Below, one piece after another: positions 1-6,604 of a stretch of DNA of 10,811 nt. Under the pieces are notes generated by a model. That model worked only from the letters and a program-made list of their open reading frames with translations. It was not told where the DNA came from and did not search any database. The DNA comes from Chlamydiota bacterium (GTDB lineage Bacteria > Chlamydiota > Chlamydiia > Chlamydiales > Rhabdochlamydiaceae), in the NCBI GenBank assembly GCA_011065235.1, contig JAAKFB010000046.1, positions 1-10,811 of the forward strand, read 5' to 3'. The translations under genes and the position numbers were made by a program. Every line of letters begins with the position of its first letter. Position 1 is the first letter of the stretch.

Positions 1-15
1 GGAGGACCTTTAACC

Positions 16-1194
16 ATGTCTAAATCCTTCCAATTTGGCTCCATTTTTTTGAGTCTTTTTTTGCTCGCAAATGGATTTGCAGAAGACGATCCCCTCACTC
101 CAAAAGAGATCGAGCTCAATGCTCAAGTGGGAAAAAAAGCTCCACGTAAATCTCCCTCTGTGAAAACAGCCTTTGCCCCTTTTACTGGAAAAGTTTCTGG
201 CGATAAAGTCAGAATGCGTCTCCAACCCGACCTCGATGGGTATATCGTGCGTGAACTCACTCTCAATGAACTCATCACAATCATCGATCAGGAAGGCGAA
301 TTTTATTCTGTACAAGCTCCCGAATCAATCAAGGCTTATATTTTCCGCAGCTTTGTTCTCGATAATATCGTTGAGGGAAATCGGGTCAATATCCGTTTGG
401 AACCCGACCTCGAAGCTCCGGTTATTGGACATCTTAATTCTGGAGACCGGATTGAAGGACAAATCAGTCACCTCAATAAAAAATGGCTAGAAATCACACC
501 TCCTTCTACAACCCATTTCTATGTTGCAAAGGATTACATTGAAAACATTGGCGGTCCTGACATCAAGGGAAAAATAGAACAGCGCAAAGAAAGTGTCGAG
601 CAGCTTCTAGAAGCTGCAAACCTTTTATGCAAAACTGAGATGGAAAAGCTCTTTGAAGAGATCGATTTTGACCGAATCAAACAAGGGTATTTGACGATCA
701 TTCATGAATACACCGATTTCCCCAAAAACGCAGAGCTTGCTAAAAACGCTCTAACCCGCGTTCAGGAAGAATATCTTCAAAAGCGCATTGCCTATTTAGA
801 AGTCAAAGCAGCTCTCGTTTCTTCAGATTCTGCCGAATCTATTCGCAATGGGAACTTGCGCATCACCCAACCTCTACAAATGTGGGGTTCTATTGAAGAG
901 GGCCTTTATGCAAGCTGGGCAAAGGACAATGAAGAAAAAAGTTTCGATGAATTTTATGATGAACAACAACTCATTGCCACATCGGTTACAGGTGTCTTAG
1001 AAGCATTTAAATCGCCTGTCAAGAATAAGCCAGGAGATTATATCATCAAAGACAAAAATCTTCCCGTTGCCTATCTCTACAGCACGAAAATCGATCTCGA
1101 AGATTATGTGGGTAAATATGTGACTATGATCGGCTCTTCCCGTTCCAATCACAGCTTTGCGTTCCCTGCCTATTTCGTTCACGAAGTTGAGTAA
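16..1194 (+). CDS. Exported protein with two bacterial SH3 (SH3b) domains
   Basis: The 392-aa product begins with a signal peptide (hydrophobic core about residues 8-19, likely cleavage after NGFA, residue 22). Two SH3b repeats follow at about 57-115 and 117-176. They share a clear internal signature, VRMRLQPDLDG (65-75) against VNIRLEPDLEA (124-134). Residues 184-270 look helical and charged. A C-terminal domain (about 285-392) has no family I recognise, though the DLEDYVGKYV stretch resembles the tail of other SH3b envelope proteins. The start is set by GGAGG at 1-5, ten bases before ATG. The stop overlaps the next start (TAATG), so the two genes are probably co-translated. SH3b domains usually bind peptidoglycan or, in secreted proteins, other partners. 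C. trachomatis Ctad1 (CT017), an invasin, also carries two N-terminal SH3b domains, but orthology is only a suggestion. The export and SH3 calls are good; the function is unknown. Confidence 0.75.
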   Translation: MSKSFQFGSIFLSLFLLANGFAEDDPLTPKEIELNAQVGKKAPRKSPSVKTAFAPFTGKVSGDKVRMRLQPDLDGYIVRELTLNELITIIDQEGEFYSVQAPESIKAYIFRSFVLDNIVEGNRVNIRLEPDLEAPVIGHLNSGDRIEGQISHLNKKWLEITPPSTTHFYVAKDYIENIGGPDIKGKIEQRKESVEQLLEAANLLCKTEMEKLFEEIDFDRIKQGYLTIIHEYTDFPKNAELAKNALTRVQEEYLQKRIAYLEVKAALVSSDSAESIRNGNLRITQPLQMWGSIEEGLYASWAKDNEEKSFDEFYDEQQLIATSVTGVLEAFKSPVKNKPGDYIIKDKNLPVAYLYSTKIDLEDYVGKYVTMIGSSRSNHSFAFPAYFVHEVE

Positions 1195-1979
1195 TGGAAC
1201 TAAACCAGTGGGCAACGCGCATTCTAAGTGCGGATACCCTTGAAGAAAAGCTCTTGGAGCCGGCTATCTTAAGTGATGATCAGCCAGGTCCTGCACTTTT
1301 CTGGGATGAGCCCACCCGTCCTCCCGGATTAGAGTTCCAAAAGCATGCGCGCAAAGACAAACTCCCCCCGCTCCATGAGCTTGCTCACTCCGACAAACGG
1401 GCGATCTGCCTGCACCGTTTTGCAGGTCATGAGCTCCTCGCCGTTGAAATCATGGCATATGCTCTTCTAGCCTTTCCCGAGGCTCCCAAACATTTTCGTC
1501 GCGGTGTGGCAAACACATTGCGAGAAGAGCAAGAACATGTCCGCCTCTATCTTCATGAATTGAAACGGTTCAATATCCACTTAGATGACTTGCCTCTGTT
1601 TCGACACTTTTGGGCCTATACGCCCTTCTTGCGCACTCCCGAAGAGTATCTTAGCGTGATGAGTCTGACCTTTGAAATGGCCAACTTGGACTATGCTCCG
1701 ATGTATGGAGCCTGCTTTTCTCAGCATGGCGATCAAAAAAGCGCTCAGCTCATGGAACGGATATTGCGCGATGAAATTGCCCACGTCTCTTTTGGGTGGA
1801 ACTGGCTCAAAAAGCTCAAACCAGCGGGAGTTACGGAGTGGGATGTTTGGATGCAATCTCTACCTGATAGGATGCCACCAAAGCGGGCAATGGGAACGCA
1901 CTTTCAAGAAGAAAACCGAAGAAAGGCAGGCATTTCAGATGCATGGCTCGCCTCTTTCAAAGACTCATTGAAAAATTGA
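1194..1979 (+). CDS. DUF455 / COG2833 ferritin-like protein
   Basis: This 261-aa protein fits the DUF455 (COG2833) family, a ferritin-like helical fold of unknown role. Candidate di-metal ligands are in the expected order: Glu80 or Glu85 in GHELLAVE, the EExxH of EEQEH (Glu112, His115), Glu161 in TFEMAN, and the DExxH of RDEIAH (Glu194, His197). Family length and the HRFAGHE signature agree. The start ATG lies inside the stop of the upstream SH3b gene (TAATG), a classic translational coupling, so no separate Shine-Dalgarno is needed. It is the last gene of the unit and a palindromic terminator begins at its stop codon. It is likely a cytoplasmic, metal-binding oxidoreductase-type protein; the substrate is unknown. 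No signal peptide is visible, so pairing with an exported SH3b protein is not explained by shared location. Confidence 0.8.
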   Translation: MELNQWATRILSADTLEEKLLEPAILSDDQPGPALFWDEPTRPPGLEFQKHARKDKLPPLHELAHSDKRAICLHRFAGHELLAVEIMAYALLAFPEAPKHFRRGVANTLREEQEHVRLYLHELKRFNIHLDDLPLFRHFWAYTPFLRTPEEYLSVMSLTFEMANLDYAPMYGACFSQHGDQKSAQLMERILRDEIAHVSFGWNWLKKLKPAGVTEWDVWMQSLPDRMPPKRAMGTHFQEENRRKAGISDAWLASFKDSLKN

Positions 1980-2003
1980 ACCACAGAGCTCTGTGGTTTT
2001 TTT
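1979..2003 (+). terminator. Palindromic intrinsic terminator, possibly bidirectional
   Basis: A perfect 20-bp inverted repeat at 1979-1998 (AACCACAGAG/CTCTGTGGTT) is followed by a run of T up to 2003. It overlaps the stop codon of the DUF455 gene and separates it from the convergent rmuC, whose stop is at 2008-2010. On the minus strand the same stem is followed by TTCAATTTTT, so it may also end rmuC transcription, less strongly. Confidence 0.85.
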
Positions 2004-2007
2004 GAAA

Positions 2008-3177
2008 TTATGATTTATGAAGCTCTCTAGTAGATTTCTCGACAACATCAATAGGCTCGATCTCGAGCTTCGATGCTGCAGCCCCCAGCTCTTGGAATTT
2101 ACGTGCTGAAACGAGAACGCGCGCTTCTAAAGATCCCATCCCCTTGTTGTAGGCATCAACAGCTGAGCTCAGAGATCGCCCCATTTTGGAAAAATGGCTC
2201 GACATGTCGACGATCCGTTTATAGAGCTCATGACCGAGCAGGCTCACCTCTTCGGCATGACGCGACAAGTTTTCTTGTTTCCATCCGTAGGCAACAGCAC
2301 GCAAAAGGGCAATGAGAGTCGTCGGTGTCGCAATGATCACCCCTTGATCTGCCCCAAATTCAATGAGCGCTGGATCGTATTGCAATCCCACACTAAAAAA
2401 AGTCTCGGAAGGGAGGAAGAGGACGACAAATTCAGGTGTCGGAGAAAAGTGCTGATGATACGATTTTTTCGAAAGCGCTGTCACATGCGTGCGAATCAAG
2501 CGGGCATGGTCTTTGAATTTGGCCTCGCGGATCGCTTCATTATCGGTCTGGATGGCATCTAAATAGGACTCTAGTGGCACTTTGGAATCTATGATGACCT
2601 GACGTCCACCTGGAAGCTTGATGATCAAATCTGGCCGCACAAGGCCATTGTCACCCGTTTCTTGTTCATAAAAATCGCAGTGGTTGAGCATCCCCGCCAT
2701 TTCCACGACCCGGCGGAGTTGTATTTCTCCCCACCGCCCTCGCGCGATCGGAGTGCGCAGGGCTTTGACCAAATTCGCGGTCTCGCTTGCTAAAGAATTC
2801 ACCTGTGTTTTCAAGGAGACATGATCCCCTTTGCGCTCTTTTTCGAGTTTGTTCAATCCTTCATCGAGTTTTCCAAGGGTTTCTTTGACTGGTTTGAAAA
2901 GTTCATTAATCGATTGCTGTCGCTTCTCGAGATCTCCTCTCGCCCCTTCTTGAAACTTTTCTAGACTCGTTTTGGCAAGATCGAGAAAGACCCTGTTATT
3001 TTTTTCGAGAGCATCATGCGAAAGAGCTTTAAAGGCCTCTTTCAGCTCTTCATGACTTTTTTGCGTAAATTGGAGTTTTTCATTCGCAAGACTGCAGCGC
3101 ATTTTCCATTGGAGTATCCTCCAAGCTAAAAATCCACTAAGGGCCCCGAGGGCCGCAATCACACTCCATTCAATCAT
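2008..3177 (-). CDS. rmuC: DNA recombination protein RmuC family
   Basis: From the ATG at 3177 the product is 389 aa. It has an N-terminal membrane anchor (about residues 4-22), a long charged coiled-coil (about 30-140), then the RmuC core: RGRWGE (146-151), RPDLIIKLPGG (181-191) and VIIDSKVPL (194-202), and further the FLPSETFF and ATPTTLIALLRAVAYGW blocks. The RPD...DSK pattern (Asp183, Asp197, Lys199) looks like a PD-(D/E)xK nuclease site. In E. coli RmuC limits recombination at inverted repeats; its biochemistry is poorly defined. It overlaps the end of pssA (ATGATTGA shared), implying coupling. A TTG at 3192 would add five residues and has AAGGA only two bases upstream, so I prefer the ATG. 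As I recall, chlamydiae carry this gene (YigN/RmuC) beside pssA. Confidence 0.9.
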   Translation of the reverse strand: MIEWSVIAALGALSGFLAWRILQWKMRCSLANEKLQFTQKSHEELKEAFKALSHDALEKNNRVFLDLAKTSLEKFQEGARGDLEKRQQSINELFKPVKETLGKLDEGLNKLEKERKGDHVSLKTQVNSLASETANLVKALRTPIARGRWGEIQLRRVVEMAGMLNHCDFYEQETGDNGLVRPDLIIKLPGGRQVIIDSKVPLESYLDAIQTDNEAIREAKFKDHARLIRTHVTALSKKSYHQHFSPTPEFVVLFLPSETFFSVGLQYDPALIEFGADQGVIIATPTTLIALLRAVAYGWKQENLSRHAEEVSLLGHELYKRIVDMSSHFSKMGRSLSSAVDAYNKGMGSLEARVLVSARKFQELGAAASKLEIEPIDVVEKSTRELHKS

Positions 3178-4000
3178 CGCGGTAAGGCTCAAAATCCTTT
3201 AAAGTTTTGGATTTTTTCCCCGCGATCAACCGGATCACAATGAGCAGCCACCCAAATAGAATATAGCACCATGTCGCGGCAGCAAGGGCAATGGGAAAGA
3301 AGTAGACCACTCCGTAGAGAAGGAAAAAGGCAAAGATCACTGCAAAAAAAACTAGATAGAATGAGGGAACGCGAAAATGAAGGACTTTTGCACTGGGAAA
3401 TTTAAAACGACTGACCATGAAATAACCGAAGACAATGCCCATCGAAGCCAGAATAATGGTCTGAATCTCTTCTGACCATCCCGACCAGTCTTCAAAAATG
3501 GGATAGGAAAAGAGGAGATTGGTTGAGACAATCGTCAAAGCGGCGGCAGGGATGGGAAGCCCAATAAAATGGCGAAATTTTTTGGTCTTGTGCTTCGGCA
3601 GTTTTTTAATCGCTGCCATTGTAACGTTGAAACGAACCAGACGCAAAATTCCGCAGAGGGAAAAGATCATCGCTCCAATCATCGCAAAGAATGATAGAGG
3701 AGTGCCTCTCTCGAGTGAAAGGGTTTTCAACATCAAGACAGAGGGGGCTACACCAAAGGTGACAGCATCGGATAAGGAGTCAAACAAAAAGCCGAACTCA
3801 CTCTCGGCGTGCATCACGCGGGCAATCGCCCCATCGACCCAATCGGCAAAGGCTGCAATTAGAAGTAAGATCGAAGAAGTCATCAGGGTCTTATAGGTCC
3901 CCATGCCAGGTTCGATCATGTTGACTTTGAAAATGACAAACAGCCCCGTCGCAAGACTGAAGGCTGTGATTACATTAGGTACAATATAGATCCGTCTCAT
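3170..4000 (-). CDS. pssA: CDP-diacylglycerol-serine O-phosphatidyltransferase
   Basis: This is a 276-aa membrane protein with many hydrophobic segments. The CDP-alcohol phosphatidyltransferase signature is complete: Asp53-x-x-Asp56-Gly57-x-x-Ala60-Arg61, eight residues, Gly70, three, Asp74, three, Asp78. It would condense CDP-diacylglycerol with serine to give phosphatidylserine, the precursor of phosphatidylethanolamine, in the inner membrane. The N-terminus MRRIYIVPNVITAFSL fits bacterial type II PssA, which distinguishes it from PgsA-type enzymes. An in-frame TGA lies seven bases upstream of the ATG, so translation cannot start further out. AGGGA directly abuts the ATG, too close for a normal Shine-Dalgarno, and lies in a small hairpin (TCCCT...AGGGA, 4001-4017). 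The 3' end overlaps rmuC, so the two are probably one operon. Confidence 0.92.
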   Translation of the reverse strand: MRRIYIVPNVITAFSLATGLFVIFKVNMIEPGMGTYKTLMTSSILLLIAAFADWVDGAIARVMHAESEFGFLFDSLSDAVTFGVAPSVLMLKTLSLERGTPLSFFAMIGAMIFSLCGILRLVRFNVTMAAIKKLPKHKTKKFRHFIGLPIPAAALTIVSTNLLFSYPIFEDWSGWSEEIQTIILASMGIVFGYFMVSRFKFPSAKVLHFRVPSFYLVFFAVIFAFFLLYGVVYFFPIALAAATWCYILFGWLLIVIRLIAGKKSKTLKDFEPYRDD

Positions 4001-4030
4001 TCCCTAATCATAAGGGAAAAGGGTGTTTTA

Positions 4031-4193
4031 GGGCCCGTAAAGAAATAACCTGGGCAATCCTCGAGCAGGAAAACGGTTCAGATCTTGAGGATTTTTCCGC
4101 AGTAGATATTCCTGCAATATCTACAAGGGAAAATCATCGGGAGATGAATCGATTTTTCCCTCGAGGATTGTCAGATTATTTCTTTACGGGCCC
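4031..4193. repeat. 163-bp fold-back palindromic element (MITE-like or structured RNA)
   Basis: This is the only gene-free stretch between fic and pssA. The left arm from 4031 starts GGGCCCGTAAAGAAATAA and the right arm ending at 4193 is its exact reverse complement over those 18 bases; similarity continues to CAATCCTCGAG (about 34-35 bp arms with three mismatches and one gap). Inside, GGAAAA/CGGTTCA (4068-4080) can pair with TGAATCG/TTTTTCC (4145-4159), then 4090-4098 with 4127-4135, then a perfect 9-bp stem GTAGATATT/AATATCTAC (4102-4110, 4116-4124) with loop CCTGC. The whole element is thus one long imperfect hairpin, symmetric about 4112-4113. TTA flanks both ends (4028-4030, 4194-4196), a possible 3-bp target duplication; the right TTA is also the fic stop codon. 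It carries no transposase. It could terminate fic transcription or be processed as RNA. Confidence 0.75.
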
Positions 4194-5411
4194 TTAATCG
4201 AGATTCTTCTGCTCGCGGTTCCAACCAATAATCTCGCTCAAGTAGTTTGCGAAATTTCCCGGTCTTCTCTGATCGTCGTCTACAGCCTCTGTATATAAGT
4301 CATCATTGGGGAAAATGACTGCTTCATACCCACCGAGTTGCAAAAAGGTATTCATCCAGCTGCGTGCGACGCGGCCATTGGCATCCTCAAAGGGGTGAAT
4401 CCTTCCGATTTCCTGGTGGACCCAAGCTGCGGCGGCAACTCCATCTACTGTCCGATCAATCACCTGAGGACCGAGTTCTTTCATCTGTTCTACGAATGCA
4501 CTCATCTCTTCTGCAAGTTCCTCGGGAGCTGGAGGGATGTGTCCAAGTTTCCCAAAGGACTTCAATTCTTTTTTGGTGAAATGAAGTTTTGCCTTTTCAA
4601 ATGATCCATATTTATTCATTTTTTGGATCACTTTTTTTAGATTTCTGACATCGGTTTGTGTCCCTCCACGCTGAAGCACAATTTCAGAGAGTTCATTAAA
4701 ACTATTTCCACTTCTTTCTCCCGTAATAACCATCGCTTGATCTCGAAATTCTCCTCCTTTTAGAAGACCGTAAGCAGCGGGAAGTTTTTGCACCATATGT
4801 TCATGTGTTTTCAAAATGGACTGAAGGATTTCTTCTGTATCGAGATTAAAAAATCCAGCATCTTGGAGTACGGTTTTTTCTAAATATTCCAAAACTTCTT
4901 TGTGATTTTCTAGTTTCTGTGGATTCGCTCCAAACCTCATAGTATAAATCCCCGTTCCTCCATCATCTTGGACTGTTACAGGAAGCCCTTTTTCTTGGAA
5001 AGTTACCGGATCATTGACTTTGGCGGTAAATTCATCGGCATGGGAGCGTCTAGCGATTCCTTCTATTTCTGCAGAAAACTCCTCGCAATCGTGAAAATCG
5101 GGAACCTCACTCTCAATCTGGCAATAGCGGTTTCCCTCCAAATTAGACACAATGCCCGGATGAAACATCCCTGTGAGATATGAGGGAAATGACTGAATCA
5201 CTTCATTTGAATGTGTTGTCACCCGCCCTTCTAAGGGTCTGATATACGGATCTACAGGATCCGCATTGACTGGCGGGATAAAAATCCCAAAGATAACCAG
5301 AAAGCAAAGGCCAATGATCATGGTTTTACGCAGGGTATCGCGTGAAATCCAAGATCCTTGATTTTGTTGTGAACTTGAATAAAAAGGGCTGAAAAAATTC
5401 TGAATTTTCAT
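4194..5411 (-). CDS. Exported Fic-domain protein (probable AMPylator)
   Basis: The 405-aa product has the canonical Fic motif HPFEDANGRVAR at 339-350: catalytic His339, Phe341, Glu342, Asn345, Gly346, Arg347, Arg350. Such enzymes usually transfer AMP from ATP to a hydroxyl on a target protein. Residues 30-45 form a hydrophobic core after a positively charged stretch (RDTLRK), with a signal-peptidase-like VNA|DP site at 50/51, so the protein is probably exported or anchored by an uncleaved helix. SAEIEG at 113-118 matches the (S/T)xxxE(G/N) inhibitory-helix pattern, but it is far from the Fic core (about 190-395), so that role is uncertain. No other domain is recognised at 51-190. GGAG sits eight to ten bases before the ATG, with a good promoter upstream. 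The stop codon coincides with the edge of the fold-back element. Base composition looks more AT-rich than nrdA, consistent with acquisition. The target is unknown; a host-directed effector is an inference. Confidence 0.85.
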   Translation of the reverse strand: MKIQNFFSPFYSSSQQNQGSWISRDTLRKTMIIGLCFLVIFGIFIPPVNADPVDPYIRPLEGRVTTHSNEVIQSFPSYLTGMFHPGIVSNLEGNRYCQIESEVPDFHDCEEFSAEIEGIARRSHADEFTAKVNDPVTFQEKGLPVTVQDDGGTGIYTMRFGANPQKLENHKEVLEYLEKTVLQDAGFFNLDTEEILQSILKTHEHMVQKLPAAYGLLKGGEFRDQAMVITGERSGNSFNELSEIVLQRGGTQTDVRNLKKVIQKMNKYGSFEKAKLHFTKKELKSFGKLGHIPPAPEELAEEMSAFVEQMKELGPQVIDRTVDGVAAAAWVHQEIGRIHPFEDANGRVARSWMNTFLQLGGYEAVIFPNDDLYTEAVDDDQRRPGNFANYLSEIIGWNREQKNLD

Positions 5412-5436
5412 TAAAAGACTCCATTAGTTGGAAGCT

Positions 5437-5465
5437 ATTATGCCAACCTGAACATTTAAAATCAA
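5437..5465 (-). promoter_or_regulatory. Vegetative-type promoter of fic
   Basis: Reading the minus strand, TTGATT (5465-5460) and CATAAT (5442-5437) are separated by exactly 17 bases, matching four and five of six consensus positions of the -35 and -10 boxes. Transcription would start near 5430, leaving a leader of about 19 nt that contains the GGAG ribosome-binding site before the ATG at 5411. The intergenic region 5412-5516 is shared with the divergent antiporter gene. Confidence 0.6.
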
Positions 5466-5516
5466 GTATTTTTTTCCTCTAGAATCAATCTAACCCTTTG
5501 TATATAAAGGAGTCCC

Positions 5517-6470
5517 ATGGGTCTATCTTGGATGTTGATTCTCTTAGGGGCTATCCTCCTATACGTAGGAGCAGAGCTGCTGGTCCGCTCAGCGGTCCAG
5601 ATCGCCTTGCATTTCAAGCTTTCCCGCTTGATCATTGGCCTAACTGTGGTCGCTTTTTGCACCTCAATGCCTGAGGCTTTGGTCAGCATCATCGCTCAGC
5701 TCAAGGGAGGATCAGGCGATATTTCACTCGGCAACGTACTTGGCTCCAATATCGCCAATTTGAGCCTCGTTCTCGGCGTCTATTTGATGCTACGCCCTTG
5801 TGATGTCACCCATGAGATGAAATGGCAGAAAATGCCTCAGCTCTTATTCGTCTATTTAATGGTTTTTTTCGTCATGTTAGGGGGAACGATCAACCGGGTT
5901 GAAGGGGTATTCCTGCTCTTTGTTTTAGGTCTCTATATTTTGCATCAGTACACGTTGCCTCCAAAAAAGCAAGAGCTAGAAGAAGAGATCCGGATCCATG
6001 ATGATGTAAAGCGGGCTCCGGTTAGAATTAAGCTCCAAATTTTTGCAGTGATTTCAAGTGGGATTTTACTCATTTTGGGAACGCAATCTCTTATTGATGG
6101 GGCGCTTAAAATTGCAACTCACTATCAAATCTCAGAGCGCATCATCGCAATTTCCCTACTTGCGTTTGGAACATCTCTGCCCGAATTGGCAACGGCAATC
6201 GTAGGAGCTTTTCGCAAAGAGCAAGAAATTATCGTGGGAACTCTGGTGGGAAGCAACATTTTTAATCCCCTTCTGATTCTCCCTTGTGCCACATTCATCA
6301 AGCCTATTGTGTTTTCGAGCAGAATGCTCATCATTGATTTTCCAATAATGGTGGTTTTCACTATCATTTTATGGGTGTTGATGGTGCTGGGACATGACCG
6401 TTTATCGCGTGTAGATGGTGCCATTTTGCTGTTTGCTTATTTCTCTTATATTGCATTTTTATACCTCTAA
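5517..6470 (+). CDS. CaCA-family sodium/calcium antiporter (YrbG type)
   Basis: This 317-aa integral membrane protein has the two alpha repeats that define the Ca2+:cation antiporter family. The first is GLTVVAFCTSMPE (41-53) with GNVLGSNIAN (72-81). The second is ISLLAFGTSLPE (212-223) with GTLVGSNIFN (241-250). The conserved acidic residues are Glu53 and Glu223. A charged cytoplasmic loop (about 146-170) separates the halves, as in prokaryotic exchangers of about ten helices. It would exchange Na+ (or H+) for Ca2+ or a related cation at the inner membrane. The first repeat has CTSMPE rather than the commoner GTSxPE. The start ATG follows AAAGGAG with a short four-base spacer. It is divergent from fic and ends in a terminator before nrdA, so it is its own unit. 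The family call is secure; the ion specificity is not. Confidence 0.9.
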   Translation: MGLSWMLILLGAILLYVGAELLVRSAVQIALHFKLSRLIIGLTVVAFCTSMPEALVSIIAQLKGGSGDISLGNVLGSNIANLSLVLGVYLMLRPCDVTHEMKWQKMPQLLFVYLMVFFVMLGGTINRVEGVFLLFVLGLYILHQYTLPPKKQELEEEIRIHDDVKRAPVRIKLQIFAVISSGILLILGTQSLIDGALKIATHYQISERIIAISLLAFGTSLPELATAIVGAFRKEQEIIVGTLVGSNIFNPLLILPCATFIKPIVFSSRMLIIDFPIMVVFTIILWVLMVLGHDRLSRVDGAILLFAYFSYIAFLYL

Positions 6471-6498
6471 AAATTTCCCCCCTTGGGGAAAAATTTTT
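6469..6498 (+). terminator. Intrinsic terminator after the antiporter gene
   Basis: AAAAATTTCCCC (6469-6480), loop CCTT, and GGGGAAA (6485-6491) then TTTTT (6494-6498) form a hairpin with a two-A bulge and a T tail. It begins at the antiporter stop codon and ends where the nrdA promoter begins, insulating the RNR operon. Confidence 0.8.
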
Positions 6499-6525
6499 GA
6501 TGGACGAAAAGAATCCAGCTACTAT
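6497..6525 (+). promoter_or_regulatory. Probable promoter of the nrdAB operon
   Basis: TTGATG (6497-6502) and TACTAT (6520-6525) are 17 bases apart, each matching four of six consensus positions. The -10 overlaps the upstream NrdR-like box, so repressor binding would block RNA polymerase. Transcription would begin near 6532, which also rules out translation from the upstream TTG at 6497 or ATG at 6500. Confidence 0.5.
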
Positions 6526-6566
6526 ATATAGTGTTTATAGAAGACGAAGACTACCAGATCTGGTAG
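6519..6566 (+). promoter_or_regulatory. Tandem NrdR-box pair upstream of nrdA
   Basis: Box 1 (6519-6534) contains the palindrome ACTATATATAGT and matches the known NrdR consensus acaCwAtATaTwGtgt at 14 of 16 positions by my count. Box 2 (6551-6566) is a perfect 16-bp palindrome, CTACCAGATCTGGTAG, that keeps the C-A-AT-T-G core but matches only 8 of 16. The boxes are 16 bp apart, 32 bp centre to centre, which is the usual three-turn spacing of paired NrdR boxes in front of bacterial nrd genes. NrdR is the ATP/dATP-sensing zinc-finger/ATP-cone repressor of ribonucleotide reductase. Box 1 overlaps the likely -10 element and box 2 lies in the leader. Confidence 0.75.
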
Positions 6567-6604
6567 AGCGACCTTTAATCTTCAATCCCTTAGGAGCGTG
6601 TAAT

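Noticed and set aside
4194..5411. Fic toxin-antitoxin module
   Set aside because: No small antitoxin-like gene is adjacent, and the Fic protein carries an export signal, unlike FicT/Doc toxins.
5501..5506. TATATA as the -10 box of the antiporter gene
   Set aside because: It lies only ten bases before the ATG and overlaps the ribosome-binding site, leaving no usable leader, and I see no matching -35. No antiporter promoter is claimed.
6497..6604. A 36-residue N-terminal extension of NrdA from TTG 6497 or ATG 6500
   Set aside because: This stretch holds the promoter and both NrdR-like palindromes, and its codons do not resemble NrdA. ATG 6605 has its own AGGAG site.
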